Origin: Aegilops tauschii subsp. strangulata
Lineage: Eukaryota > Streptophyta > Magnoliopsida > Poales > Poaceae
DNA length: 64,000 nucleotides
NCBI RefSeq assembly: GCF_002575655.3
Contig: NC_053041.3
Location: forward strand, 376,199,054 to 376,263,053
Direction of reading: 5' to 3'
Made by a program: the position numbers and the translations under genes. A model generated the notes under the pieces. The model made no database searches and was not told the DNA's origin. It saw nothing but the letters and a program-made list of their open reading frames with translations. Positions within the stretch are counted from its first letter, which is position 1, and each line of letters begins with the position of its first letter. This document shows positions 1-11,839 of this stretch, one piece after another.

Positions 1-69
1 CCTTATTTCTCTAACATGCAAGCGATATAATTTTAAAAAGCCCATGGCAACGCATGGGCAGTCTACTAG
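1..69 (+). mobile_element. Helitron 3' terminus (partial)
   Basis: The stretch ends in CTAG (66-69) followed by T, with a perfect 6-bp stem (CCCATG 41-46, CATGGG 53-58) eight bases upstream. A hairpin just before a CTRR end followed by a host T is the 3' signature of Helitrons, and Helitrons make no target duplication. The gypsy reading frame to the right stops exactly at this border, so the Helitron inserted into that gene. Its body lies outside the window. Related 3' ends occur at 40369, 40857 and 40949. Confidence 0.6.
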
Positions 70-851
70 TTAACCATAAAGTGGCACTTCTCCCAATTCA
101 AGACAATATTAGTTTGCTTACATCTCTGCAAAACTCGATCAAGGTTGCTTAAGCAATCATCAAAAGAAGATCCATATACAGAAAAATCATCCATGAAAAC
201 CTCAACAATCTTTTCACAAAAATCAGAGAATATACCAGTCATACATCTTTGAAAGGTAGCAGGTGCATTGCTAAACCAAAAGGCATACGTCTATAAGCAT
301 AAGTTCCAAAAGGGCAAGTAAAAGTGGTTTTCTCTTGATCAGGTTGTGAAACAGGTATTTGAGAAAAACCAGAATATCCATCAAGAAAACAAAAGTGTGT
401 GTGCTTTGATAATATTTCTAGCATCTGATCAATAAAAGGCAAAGGGTAATTATCTTTTCTAGTAGCTGTACTTAATTTTCTAAAATCAATTACCATTCTA
501 TAGCCAGTAACAATTCTTTGTGGAATAAGTTCATTTTTATCATTGGGAACAACGGTAATAGCTCCTTTCTTAGGGATACAATGAACGAGACTCACCCATA
601 TACTATCAGCTATGAGATAGATTATACCAGCTTCTAGAGGCTTTAGTATTTCAGTTCTTACCACTTCTTTCATCTTAAGATTCAAACATCGTTGATGATC
701 AACAACGGGTTTAGCATCGGGTTCCATATTAATTTTGTGCTGACAGAGAGTGGGACTAATGCCCTTAAGATCATCAAGAGTATATCCAATAGTAGCTTGG
801 TGCTTCTTTATAACTTCAATAATCTTTATTCTTCATGTTCTGAAAGGTTAG
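70..851 (-). pseudogene. Ty3/gypsy reverse transcriptase fragment (Athila-like)
   Basis: Read on the minus strand this encodes the N-terminal and palm parts of a gypsy reverse transcriptase. Visible motifs are a GYTLDDLKGISP-type leader, YRMVIDFRKLS, NYPLPFIDQMLE, FLDGYSGFSQIPV, FTCPFGTYAYRRMPFGL, NAPATFQRCM and the catalytic FMDD (about 180-195). The frame shifts by one base near 270, between PFGL and NAPATF, and an in-frame stop lies near 825, so it is not functional. Its 3' side is cut at position 70 by a Helitron end. Its 5' side is split at 851 by a copia insertion and resumes at 10817, where the codons join smoothly (ISAN then LSEHEE). The product would have copied element RNA into DNA in virus-like particles. 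Relation to Athila is inferred from the motif wording. Confidence 0.85.
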
Positions 852-2639
852 TGTTGGGGAACGTAGCAAAAATTCAAAATTTTCTACGCATCACCAAGAT
901 AAGTCTATGGAGTAATCTAGCAACGAGGGGAAGGGGAGTGCATCTACATACCCTTGTAGATCGCGATGCGGAAGCGTTGCAAGAACGCGGATGAAGGAGT
1001 CATACTCGTAGCGATTCAGATCGCGGTTGATTCCGATCTAAGCACCGAAGAACGGTGCCTCCGCGTTCAACACACGTGCAGCCCGGTGACGTCTCCCACG
1101 CCTTGATCCAGCAAGGAGAGAGGGAGAGGTTGGGGAAGACTCCATCCAGCAGCAGCACAACGGCGTGGTGGTGATGGAGGAGCGTGGCAATCCCGCAGGG
1201 CTTCGCCAAGCACCGCGGGAGAGGAGGAGGAGGGAGAGGGGTAGGGCTGCGCCGAAAGAGAGACGTTCTCGTGTCTATGGGCAGCCCCAAACCTCAACTA
1301 TATATAGGGGGGGAGGGGGCTGCACCCCCTCTAGGGTTCCCACCCCAAGGGGTGGCGGCCAGCCCTAGATCCCATCTAAGGGGGCGGCCAAGGGGAGAAG
1401 AGGGGGGGGGGGGCGCCACTAGGGTGGGCCTTAAGGCCCATCTGGACCTAGGGTTTGCCCCTCCCACTCTCCCATGCGCCTTGGGCCTTGGTGGGGGGGC
1501 GCACCAGCCCACCTGGGGCTGGTCCCCTCCCACACTTGGCCCACGCAGCCTTCTGGGGCTGGTGGCCCCACTTGGTGGACCCCCAGGACCCTCCCGGTGG
1601 TCCCGGTACATTACCGATATCACCCGAAACTTTTCCGGTAACCAAAACAGGACTTCCCATATATAAATCTTTACCTCCGGACCATTCCGGAACTCCTCGT
1701 GACGTCCGGGATCTCATCCGGGACTCTGAACAACATTCGATAACCACGTATATCTATTCCCTATAACCCTAGCGTCATCGAACCTTAAGTGTGTAGACCC
1801 TACGGGTTCGGGAACCATGTAGACATGACCGAGACGTTCTCCGGTCAATAACCAACAACGGGATCTGGATACCCATGTTGGCTCCCACATGTTCCACGAT
1901 GATCTCATCGGATGAACCACGATGTCGGGGAGTCAATCAATCCCGTATGCAATTCCCTTTGTCTATCGGTATGTTACTTGCCCGAGATTCGATCGTCGGT
2001 ATCCCTATACCTTGTTCAATCTCGTTACCGGCAAGTCTCTTTACTCGTTTCGTAACTCACATCATCCCGTGATCAACTCCTTGGTCACATTGTGCACATT
2101 ATGATGATGTCCTATCGAGTGGGCCCAGAGATACCTCTCCGTTTACACGGAGTGACAAATCCCAGTCTCGATTCGTGCCAACCCAACAGACACTTTCGGA
2201 GATACCTGTAGTGCACCTTTATAGTCACCCAGTTACGTTGTGACGTTTGGTACACCCAAAGCATTCCTACGGTATCCGGGAGTTGCACAATCTCATGGTC
2301 TAAGGAAATGATACTTGACATTAGAAAAGCTCTGAGCAAACGAACTACACGATCTTGTGCTAGGCTTAGGATTGGGTCTTGTCCATCACATCATTCTCCT
2401 AATGATGTGATCCCGTTATCAACGACATCCAATGTCCATGGTCAGGAAACCGTAACCATCTATTGATCAACGAGCTAGTCAACTAGAGGCTTACTAGGGA
2501 CATGGTGTTGTCTATGTATCGACACATGTATCTGAGTTTCCTATCAATACAATTCTAGCATGGATAATAAACGATTATCATGAACAAGGAAATATAATAA
2601 TAACTTATTTATTATTGCCTCTAGGGCATATTTCCAACA
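852..2639 (-). repeat. 3' LTR of minus-strand copia element
   Basis: This is a 1.79 kb direct repeat of 9040-10816 with TG...CA ends. It includes a GC-rich block (1190-1600) that generates many overlapping open frames on both strands; these are compositional and I do not call them genes. The two LTRs differ at scattered single bases, mostly in the first 220 bp, so the insertion is not recent. Confidence 0.92.
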
Positions 2640-2800
2640 GTCTCCCACTTGCACTAGAGTCAATAATCTAGTTCACATCACCATGTGATTAACACTGACA
2701 GGTCACATCACCATGTGACCAACATCCAAAGAGTTTACTAGAGTCAACAATCTAGTTCAGATCACTATGTGATTAACACTCAATGAGTTCTGGTTTGATC
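2640..2800 (-). repeat. Polypurine tract and adjacent duplicated motif
   Basis: Directly inside the left LTR the minus strand reads GTGCAAGTGGGAGA (2641-2654), a polypurine tract expected to prime plus-strand DNA synthesis. Next to it a unit containing CTAGAGTCAAYAATCTAG and ATCACYATGTGATTAACAC occurs twice (about 2656-2697 and 2739-2780) around a diverged middle copy. The inner motifs are short inverted repeats. Confidence 0.7.
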
Positions 2801-3199
2801 ATGTTATGCTTGTGAGAGAGGTTATTAGTCAACGGGTCTGAACCTTTCAGATCCGTGTGTGCTTTACGAATATCTATGTCATCTTGTGGATGCTACCACG
2901 CGCTATTTGGAGCCATTTCAAATAATTGCTCTACTATAGGAATCCGGTTTACTACTCAGAGTCATCTGGATTAGTGCCAAAGTTCGCATCGACGTAACCC
3001 TTTACGACGAACTCCCTTTCACCTCCATAATCGATAAAATTCCTTAGTCCACTTGGTACTAAGGATAAGTTCGACCGCTGTCATGTGATCCATTCCCGGA
3101 TCACTATTGTACCCCTTGACCAACTCATGGCAAGGCATACTTCATGTGCGGTACACAGCATAGCATACTGTAGAGCCTACGTCTAAAGCACAGGGGACG

Positions 3200-6100
3200 A
3201 CCTTCGTCCTTTCTCTCTCTTCTGCTGTGGTCAGGTCTTGAGTCTTACTCAATACTCACACCTTGTAACATAGCCAAGAACTCCTTCTTTGCTGATCTAT
3301 TTTGAACTCTTTCAAAATCATGTCAAGGTGTGCGTTCTTTGAAAGTATCATCGGGCGTCTTGATCTATCTCTATAGATCTTGATGCCCAATATGTAAGCA
3401 GCTTTTATCCAGGTTTTCCTTTGAAAAACTCCTTTCAAACAACCCTTTATGCTTTCCAGAAATATTACATCATTTCGGATCAACAATATGTCATTCACAT
3501 ATACTTATCAGAAATGTTGTAGCGCTCCTACTCACTTTATTGTAAATACAAGTTTCTAACAAACTTTGTATAAACCCAAAAACTTTGATCACTCCATCAA
3601 AGCGTATATTCTGACTCTGAGATGCTTGCTCTAGTCCATGGAAGGATCGCTGGAGCTAGCATACCTTTTAGCATCCTTAGGATCGACAAAACCTTTCTGA
3701 TTGTATCACATACAACCTTTCCTTACGAAAACTGGTAAGGAAACTTGTTTTGACATCCATCTGCCAGATTTCACAAATGCAGCTAATGCTAACATGATTC
3801 CGACGGATTTAAGCATCGCTACGGATGAGAAAATCTCATCGTAGTCAACTCCTTGAACTTGTGGAAATACTCTTTGCCACAAGTCGAGCTTCATAGACGG
3901 TAACATTACCGTCCACGTCCGTCTTCTTCTCAAAGATCCATTTATCTCGGATTTCATGGCTTCTAACCATTTGTCGGAATATGGGCCCACCATCGCTTCT
4001 CCATAGCTCGTAGGTTCAGTATTGTCCAACAACATGATATCTCAGACAGGATCACGTACCACTATGAAGTAGCACGCATCCTCGTCGTCCTACGAGGTTT
4101 GGTAGTGACTTGATCCGAAGTTTCATGATCACTATCATAAGCTTCCACTTCAATTGGTGTAGGTGCCACAGGAACAACTTCCTGTGCCCTGCTACACACT
4201 AGTTGAAGTGACGGTTCAATAAACTTATCAAGTCTCCACCATCCTCCCACTCAATTCTTTCGAGAGAAACTTTTCCTCGAGAAAGGACTCGTTTCTAGAA
4301 ACAATTACTTTTGCTTCCAGATCTGAAATAGGAGGTATACCCAACTGTTTTGGGTTTTCTATGAAGACGCATTTATCCGCTTTGGGTTCGAGCTTATCAG
4401 CCTGAAACTTTTTCACATAAGCATCGCAGCCCCAAACTTTTAAGAAACGACAACTTAGGTTTCTCTAAACGGTGTCGTCTCAACGGAATTGCGTGGTGCC
4501 CCTTTTAAAGTGAATGCGGTTGTCTCTAATGCCTAACCCATAAATGATAGTGGTAATTCGATAAGAGACATCATGGTATGCACCATATCCAATAGGGTGC
4601 AATTATGATGTTCGGACACACCATCACTCTGTGGTGTTCCAGGCGGTATTAATTGTGAAACACTTTCCACAATGTCTTAATTGTGTGCCAAACTCGTAAC
4701 TCAGATACTCATCTCTATGATCATATCACAGACATTTTATCCTCTTGTCACGACGATCTTCAACTTCACTCTGAAATTACTTGAACCTTTCAATAATTCA
4801 GACTTGTGTTTTATCAAGTAAATACACTCAGCATCTACTAAAATCATCTGTGAAGTAAGAACATAACGATATCCACTGCATGCCTCAGCACTCATTGGAC
4901 TGCATACATCAAAATGTATTACTTCCAATAAGTTGCTCTCTTGTTCCATCTTACTGAAAACGAGGACTTTCAGTCATCTTGCCCATGTGGTATGATTTGC
5001 ATGTCTCAAGTGATTCGAAATCAAGTGAGTCCAAACGATCCATCTGCATGGAGTTTCTTCATGCATATATACCAATAGACATGGTTCGCATGTCTCAATC
5101 TTTTCAAAAACGACTGAGTCCAAAGATCCATCTACATGGAGCTTCTTCATGCGTTCTATACCAATATGACTCAAATTGCAGTGCCACAAGTATGTGGTAC
5201 TATCATTACTATTTTATATCTTTTGGCACGAACATGTGTATCACTACGATCGAGATTCATTTTAGGTGCAAGACCATTGAAGGTATTATTCAAATAAACA
5301 GAGTAACCATTATTCTCCTTAAATGAATAACCGTATTGCGATAAACATAATCCAATCATGCTCAACGCAAACACCAAATCTCGATGGTAGAGGGAGCATG
5401 CGATGCTTGATCACATCAACCTTGGAAACACTTCCAACACATATCGTCATCTCACCTTTAGCTAGTCTCCGTTTATTCCGCAGCTTTTATTTCGAGTTAC
5501 TAACACTTAGCAACCGAACCGGTATCTAATACCCTGGTGCTGCTAGGAGTACTAGTAAAGTACACATTCATATAATGTATATCCAATATACTTCTGTCGA
5601 CCTTGCCTGCCTCCTCATCTACCAAGTATCTAGGGTAGTTCCTCTTCAGTGACCGTTCCCCTCATTACAGAAGCACTTAGTCTCGGGTTTGGGTTCAACC
5701 TTGGGATTCTTCACTAGAGCAACAAATGACTTGCTGTTTCATGAAGTATCCCTTTTGCCCTTGCCCTTCTAGAAACTAGTGGTTTTACTAACCATCAACA
5801 ATTGATGCTCCTTCTTGATTTCTACTTTCGCGGTGTCAAACATCGCGAATAGCTCAAGGATCATCATAACTTTCCCTGATATGTTATAGTTCATCACGAA
5901 GCTATACTAGCTTGGTGGCAGTGACTATGGAGAACCATCACTATCTCATCTGGGAGATTAACTCCCACTCGATTCAAGCGATTGTGGTACTCAGACAATC
6001 TGAGCACATGCTCAACGATTGAGTTTTTCTCCCTTAGTTTGCAGGCTTAAGAAACTTGTCAGAGGTCTCATACCTCTTGACGTGGGCACTAGTCTGAAAT

Positions 6101-6550
6101 CCCAATTTCAGTCTTCGGAACATCTCATATGTTCTGCGACGTTTTCAAAAAACCGTCTTTGGTGCCACAATTCTAAACCGTTAGCATTACTCACTGAACT
6201 ATCACCTAGTCATCAAAACGGTATGTCAGATGTTTCGCAACATCTACAGACGACGCTGAGGTTCAGCACACCGAGCGGTGCATTAAGGACATAAGCCCTC
6301 TGTGCAGCAATGAGGACAATCCTCAGTTTACGGACCCAGTCCGCATAATTGCTACTACCAACTTTCAACTAAATTTTCTCTAGGAACATATCTTAAACAG
6401 TAGAACTAAAGCGTATGACATAATTTGCAAAGACCTTTTGACTATGTTCATGATAATGAAGTTCATCTGATTATTGAACTCCCACTCCGATAGACATCCC
6501 TCTAGTCATCTAAGTGATACATGATCCGAGTCAAACTAGGTCGTGTCCGA
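3200..6550 (-). pseudogene. Degenerate copia gag-pol
   Basis: Fragments on the minus strand match the intact-looking copia polyprotein at 52.5-56.5 kb. About 6550-5700 is gag. About 5570-4980 holds protease/pre-integrase remnants with an LxHCxxxHIGxxRMKKLH-like HHCC start near 5190-5100. About 4950-4740 is integrase. 4416-4062 is the linker after integrase. 4035-3706 is the start of reverse transcriptase and 3498-3256 has its later part, where the catalytic YVDD region is no longer clean (MNDILLIRND). RNase H is largely missing before the polypurine tract. Frame changes and stops occur every 100-300 bases, so no protein can be made. Confidence 0.85.
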
Positions 6551-6627
6551 TCATCACGTGAGACGGACTAGTCATCATCGGTGAACATCTCCATGTTGAT
6601 CGTATCTTCTATACGACTCATGCTCGA

Positions 6628-9289
6628 CCTTTCAGTCTCTTGTGTTCCGAGGCCATGTCTGTACATGCTAGGCTCGTCAAGTCAACCTAAGTGTTTTGCA
6701 TGTGTTCCGAGGCCATGTCTGTACATGCTAGGCTCATCAACACCCGTTGTATTCGAACGTTAGAATCTATCACACCCGATCATCACGTGGTGCTTCAAAA
6801 CAACGAACCTTCGCAACGGTGCACAGTTAGGGGGAACACGTCTCTTGAAATTTTAGTGAGGGATCATCTTATTTATGCTACCGTCGTTCTAAGAAAATAA
6901 GATGTAAACATGATAAACATCACATGCAATCAAATAGTGACATGATATGGCCAATATCATTTTGCTCCTTTGATCTCCATCTTCGGGGCACCATGATCAT
7001 CTTTGTCACCGGCATGACACCATGATCTCCATCATCACGATCTCCATCATTGTGTCTTCATGAAGTTGTCACGCCAACGATTACTTCTACTTCTATGGCT
7101 AACGCGCTTAGCAATAAAGTAAAGTAATTTACATGGCGTTATTCAATGACACGCAGGTCATACAAAAATAAAGACAACTCCTATGGCTCCTGCCGGTTGT
7201 CATACTCATCGACATGCAAGTCGTGATTCCTATTACAAGAATATGATCAATCTCATACATCACATATATCATTCATCACATCTTCTGGCCATATCACATC
7301 ACATAGCACATGCTGCAAAAACAAGTTAGACGTCCTCTAATTGTTGTTGCAAGTTTTTGGCTTGTATAGGTTTCTAGCAAGAACGCTTCTTACCTACGTA
7401 AAACCACAACGTGATATGCCAATTTCTATTTACCCTTCATAAGGACCCTTTTCATCGAATCCGTTCCGACTAAAGTGGGAGAGACAGACACCCGCTAGCC
7501 ACCTTATGCAACTAGTGCATGTCAGTCGGTGGAACCTGTCTCACGTAAGCGTACGTGTAAGGTCGGTCCGGGCCGCTTCATCCCACAATGCCGCCGAAAC
7601 AAGATAAGACTAGTAACGGCAAGTAAATTGACAACATCGACGCCCACAACTACTTTGTGTTCTACTCGTGCATAGAAACTACGCATAGACCTAGCTCATG
7701 ATGCCACTGTTGGGGAACGTAGCAGAAATTCAAAATTTTCTACGCATCACCAAGATAAATCTATGGAGTAATCTAGCAACGAGGGGAAGGGGAGTGCATC
7801 TACATATCCTTGTAGATCGCGATGCGGAAGCGTTGCAAGAATGCGGATGAAGGAGTCGTACTCGTAGCGATTTAGATCGCGGTTGATTCCGATCTAAGCA
7901 CCGAAGAACGGTGCCTCCGCGTTCAACACACGTGCAGCCCGGTGACGTCTCCCACGCCTTTCGGTCTCTTGTGTTCCGAGGCCATGTCTGTACATGCTAG
8001 GCTCGTCAAGTCAACCTAAGTGTATTGCGTGTGTGCCGAGGCCATGTCTGTACATGCTAGGCTCGTCAACACCCGTTGTATTCGAATGTAAGAATCTATC
8101 ACACCCGATCATCACGTGGTGCTTCGAAACGACGAACCTTCGCAACGGTGCACAGTTAGGGGGAACACTTCTCTTGAAATTTTAGTGAGGGATCATCTTA
8201 CTTACTACCGACGTTCTAAGCAAATAAGATGCATAACATGATAAACATCACATGAAATCAAATAGTGACATGATATGGCCAATATCATCTTGCTCCTTTG
8301 ATCTCCATCTTCGGGGCACCATGATCATCTTTGTCACCGGCATGACACCATGATCTCCATCATCATGATCTCCATCATTGTGTCTTCATGAAGTTGTCAC
8401 GCCAATGATTACTTCTACTTCTATGGCTAACACGCTTAGCAATAAAGTAAAGTAATTTACATGGCGTTATTCAATGACACACAGGTCATACAAAAAATAA
8501 AGACAACTCCTATGGCTCCTGCCGGTTGTCATACTCATCGACATGCAAGTCGTGATTCCTATTACAAGAATATGATCAATCTCATACATCACATATATCA
8601 TTCATCACATCTTCTGGCCATATCACATCACATAGCACTTGCTGCAAAAACAAGTTAGACGTCCTCTAATTGTTGTTGCAAGTTTTTACGTGGTTTGTAG
8701 GTTTCTAGCAAGAACGTTTCTTACCTACGTATGACCACAACGTGATTTGCCAATTTCTATTTACCCTTCATAAGGACCCTTTTCATCGAATCCGTTCCGA
8801 CTAAAGTAGGAGAGACAGACACCCGCTAGCGACCTTATGCATCTAGTGCATGTCAGTCGGTGGAACCTGTCTCACGTAAGCGTACGTGTAAGGTCGGTCC
8901 GGGCCGCTTCATCCCACAATGCCGCCGAAACAAGATAAGACTAGTAGCGGCAAGAAGAATTGGCAACATCAACACCCACAACTACTTTGTGTTCTACTCG
9001 TGCATAGAAACTACGCATAGACCTAGCTCATGATGCCACTGTTGGGGAACGTAGCAGAAATTCAAAATTTTCTACGCATCACCAAGATCAATCTATGGAG
9101 TAATCTAGCAACGAGGGGAAGGGGAGTGAATCTACATACCCATGTAGATCGCGATGCGGAAGCGTTGCAAGAACGCGGATGAGGGAGTCGTACTCGTAGC
9201 GATTCAGATCGCGGTTGATTCCGATCTAAGCACCGAAAGAACGGTGCCTCCGCGTTCAACACACGTGCAGCCCGGTGACGTCTCCCACG
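6628..9289 (-). repeat. Tandem duplication of LTR end plus leader inside the copia element
   Basis: Two copies, 6628-7956 and 7957-9289, each contain the untranslated leader, the PBS region and about 250 bp of the LTR edge beginning TGTTGGGGAACG (7708 and 9040). The inner junction at 7957-7960 shares CCTT between the LTR and the leader, a 4-bp microhomology. The copies differ at scattered bases, for example 7624-7635 against 8952-8966. Within each copy a shorter direct repeat (GTGTTCCGAGGCCATGTCTG, about 57 bp apart) also occurs twice (6641/6699 and 7970/8028). Confidence 0.9.
9020..9039 (-). other. Primer binding site region of copia element
   Basis: Immediately inside the 5' LTR the minus strand reads GTGGCATCATGAGC. 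It resembles the usual copia PBS TGGTATCAGAGC, complementary to initiator methionine tRNA, with several mismatches. A second copy lies at 7688-7707 because of the leader duplication. Confidence 0.55.
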
Positions 9290-10816
9290 CCTTGATCCAG
9301 CAAGGAGAGAGGGAGAGGTTGGGGAAGACTCCATCCAGCAGCAGCACGACGGCGTGGTGGTGATGGAGGAGCGTGGCAATCCCGCAGGGCTTCGCCAAGC
9401 ACCGCGGGAGAGGAGGAGGAGGGAGAGGGGTAGGGCTGCGCCGAAAGAGAGACGTTCTCGTGTCTATGGGCAGCCCCAAACCTCAACTATATATAGGGGG
9501 GGAGGGGGCTGCGCCCCCTCTAGGGTTCCCACCCCAAGGGGTGGCGGCCAGCCCTAGATCCCATCTAGGGGGGCGGCCAAGGGGAGGAGAGGGGGGGCGC
9601 CACTAGGGTGGGCCTTAAGGCCCATCTGGACCTAGGGTTTGCCCCCTCCCACTCTCCCATGCGCCTTGGGCCTTGGTGGGGGGGCGCACCAGCCCACCTG
9701 GGGCTGGTCCCCTCCCACACTTGGCCCACACAGCCTTATGGGGCTGGTGGCCCCACTTGGTGGACCCCCGGGACCCTCCCGGTGGTCCCGGTACACTACC
9801 GATATCACCCGAAACTTTTCCGGTAACCAAAACAGGACTTCCCATATATAAATCTTTACCTCCGGACCATTCCGGAACTCCTCGTGACGTCCGGGATCTC
9901 ATCCGAGACTCCGAACAACATTCGGTAACCACGTATATCTATTCCCTATAACCCTAGCGTCATCGAACCTTAAGTGTGTAGACCCTACGGGTTCGGGAAC
10001 CATGTAGACATGACCGAGACGTTCTCCGGTCAATAACCAACAGCGGGATCGGGATACCCATGTTGGCTCCCACATGTTCCACGATGATCTCATCGGATGA
10101 ACCACGATGTCGGGGATTCAATCAATCCCGTATGCAATTCCCTTTGTCTATCGGTATGTTACTTGCCCGAGATTCGATCGTCGGTATCCCTATACCTTGT
10201 TCAATCTCGTTACCGGCAAGTCTCTTTACTCGTTGTGTAACTCACATCATCCCGTGATCAACTCCTTGGTCACATTGTGCACATTATGATGATGTCCTAC
10301 CGAGTGGGCCCAGAGATACCTCTCCGTTTACACGGAGTGACAAATCCCAGTCTCGATTCGTGCCAACCCAACAGACACTTTCGGAGATACCTGTAGTGCA
10401 CCTTTATAGTCACCCAGTTATGTTGTGACGTTTGGTACACCCAAAGCATTCCTACGGTATCCGGGAGTTGCACAATATCATGGTCTAAGGAAATGATACT
10501 TGACATTAGAAAAGCTCTGAGCAAACGAACTACACGATCTTGTGCTAGGCTTAGGATTGGGTCTTGTCCATCACATCATTCTCCTAATGATGTGATCCCG
10601 TTATCAACGACATCCAATGTCCATGGTCAGGAAACCGTAACCATCTATTGATCAACGAGCTAGTCAACTAGAGGCTTACTAGGGACATGGTGTTGTCTAT
10701 GCATGTATCTGAGTTTCCTATCAATACAATTCTAGCATGGATAATAAACGATTATCATGAACAAGGAAATATAATAATAACTTATTTATTATTGCCTCTA
10801 GGGCATATTTCCAACA
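9040..10816 (-). repeat. 5' LTR of minus-strand copia element
   Basis: This is the partner of 852-2639, ending at 10816 before the GTTAG duplication. It would carry the promoter for minus-strand transcription of the element. Confidence 0.92.
9487..9496 (-). promoter_or_regulatory. Candidate TATA box of copia 5' LTR
   Basis: The palindrome CTATATATAG stands in an otherwise GC-rich LTR and is conserved in the other LTR (1298-1307). Its position fits the core promoter of BARE-type LTRs, which drive transcription toward the internal region (here leftwards). This is inference from position only. Confidence 0.45.
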
Positions 10817-11392
10817 GTTAGCACTAATAATAACATGATATATCATTTTCTCATCGAGATAAGCATATTTCAAAGTGTTAGGAAATTGTTCTAATTCAAA
10901 CACAGGATCACCTTTAGGTTGAGGAGGACCTCCTAGAGTTTCAGTATGCAAATTATGTTTTAGCAAAGGTCATTGTTCAAATAATATTTTATCCATCTCA
11001 TTTCTTTCATGCATATGTATATCATTTTCGTGGTCTAGCAAATATTGTTCTAGTGGATCAGTAGGAGGCACGACAATAGAAGCAAGACCAATTATTTCAT
11101 CCTTACTAGGTAATTCTTTCTTGTCAGGTTGTCTATTAAACTTGGAAAAATTAAACTCATGAGACTCATCACCAAAGCTAACACTGACAGCTTGTTCAAG
11201 ACAATCTATAGTATCATTGACAGTGTCCAAGAAAGGTCTACCAAAGATAATGCGACAAAAGTCATCTTGTGGGGAACCAAGCACTAGAAAATCAGTAGGG
11301 TATTTTATTTTCCCACACAGGACTTCAACATCTCTAACAATCCCAAGTGGTGTGATAGTGTCTCTATTGGCAAGTTTAATAGTAACATCTAT
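10817..11392 (-). pseudogene. Ty3/gypsy gag-pol fragment, protease to RT leader
   Basis: This minus-strand segment is the upstream part of the gypsy gene at 70-851. It begins inside coding sequence at 11392, where the CACTA end interrupts it. It reads DVTIKLANRDT, then a retropepsin-like stretch with CGKIKYPTDFLVLG and IIFGRPFLDTV, then a linker rich in acidic residues. It breaks at a stop near 10967 and continues as TLKYAYLDEKMIYHVIISAN to 10822. Removing the copia insertion joins it to LSEHEE of the other half. The first residues of the longest open frame lie in the CACTA end and are not part of the gene. Confidence 0.8.
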
Positions 11393-11561
11393 CACTACAA
11401 AAAAAGACACTTCCGTGATGATACGTGTTTGTCACAGTAGGTCACGTTTTCTGTCATGCATGTACATCCATGACAATTTTATGATAGAATCAAGATAGTC
11501 ATACCTGTGCTGTCGTAGAAGTGTTCCATGACATTACCAAAATTATCATCACGGAAGTGTC
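11393..11561. repeat. CACTA terminal region with 17-bp inverted repeat
   Basis: A 17-bp motif, GACACTTCCGTGATGAT (11406-11422), recurs in perfect inverse orientation at 11545-11561. Related half-sites (CACTTCCATGACG, about 11561-11575) follow. In CACTA elements such subterminal motifs are sites for the element's DNA-binding protein; that role is inferred. Confidence 0.7.
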
Positions 11562-11839
11562 CACTTCCATGACGATAAATCGCGTGTCATAGAAGTGCTT
11601 TCGTCAAGGGTGACCGACACGTGGCATTGACCGTAACGGGTCGCTGTTAAGCTATCGGGTCCGGTTTTGGATCCGATAACCCGTTAACAGCCCAGACCGA
11701 TGGGGATTTTCCACGTGTAAAATTCTCATTGGCCGGAGGAAACACGTGTTGGCTCAACGTTCGGACAAATGTCATCCACTCATTGGACAAGAGGCGCCTA
11801 TGATACGTTGACACGTGGCACGGCCCAACAGAGGCCCAT

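Larger units (their letters stand above)
852..10816 (-). mobile_element. Copia LTR retrotransposon, BARE-1/Angela type, complete but degenerate
   Basis: The element is bounded by two long direct repeats (852-2639 and 9040-10816) that start TGTTGGGG and end CCAACA, and is flanked by a perfect 5-bp duplication GTTAG (847-851, 10817-10821). On the minus strand the order is LTR, PBS-like site, leader, gag, protease/integrase, reverse transcriptase, polypurine tract, LTR, which is the copia order. The LTR start on the minus strand (TGTTGGAAATATGCCC) is the BARE-1/WIS/Angela signature. The coding part has many stops and frameshifts. The 5' leader with part of the adjacent LTR is tandemly duplicated (see 6628-9289). 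It lies inside a gypsy pol gene. Confidence 0.92.

Noticed and set aside
1067..1766. Overlapping open frames in the GC-rich part of the copia LTR, repeated at 9062-9951
   Set aside because: The sequence is LTR promoter/leader DNA. The frames occur in both LTR copies and overlap on both strands without domains.
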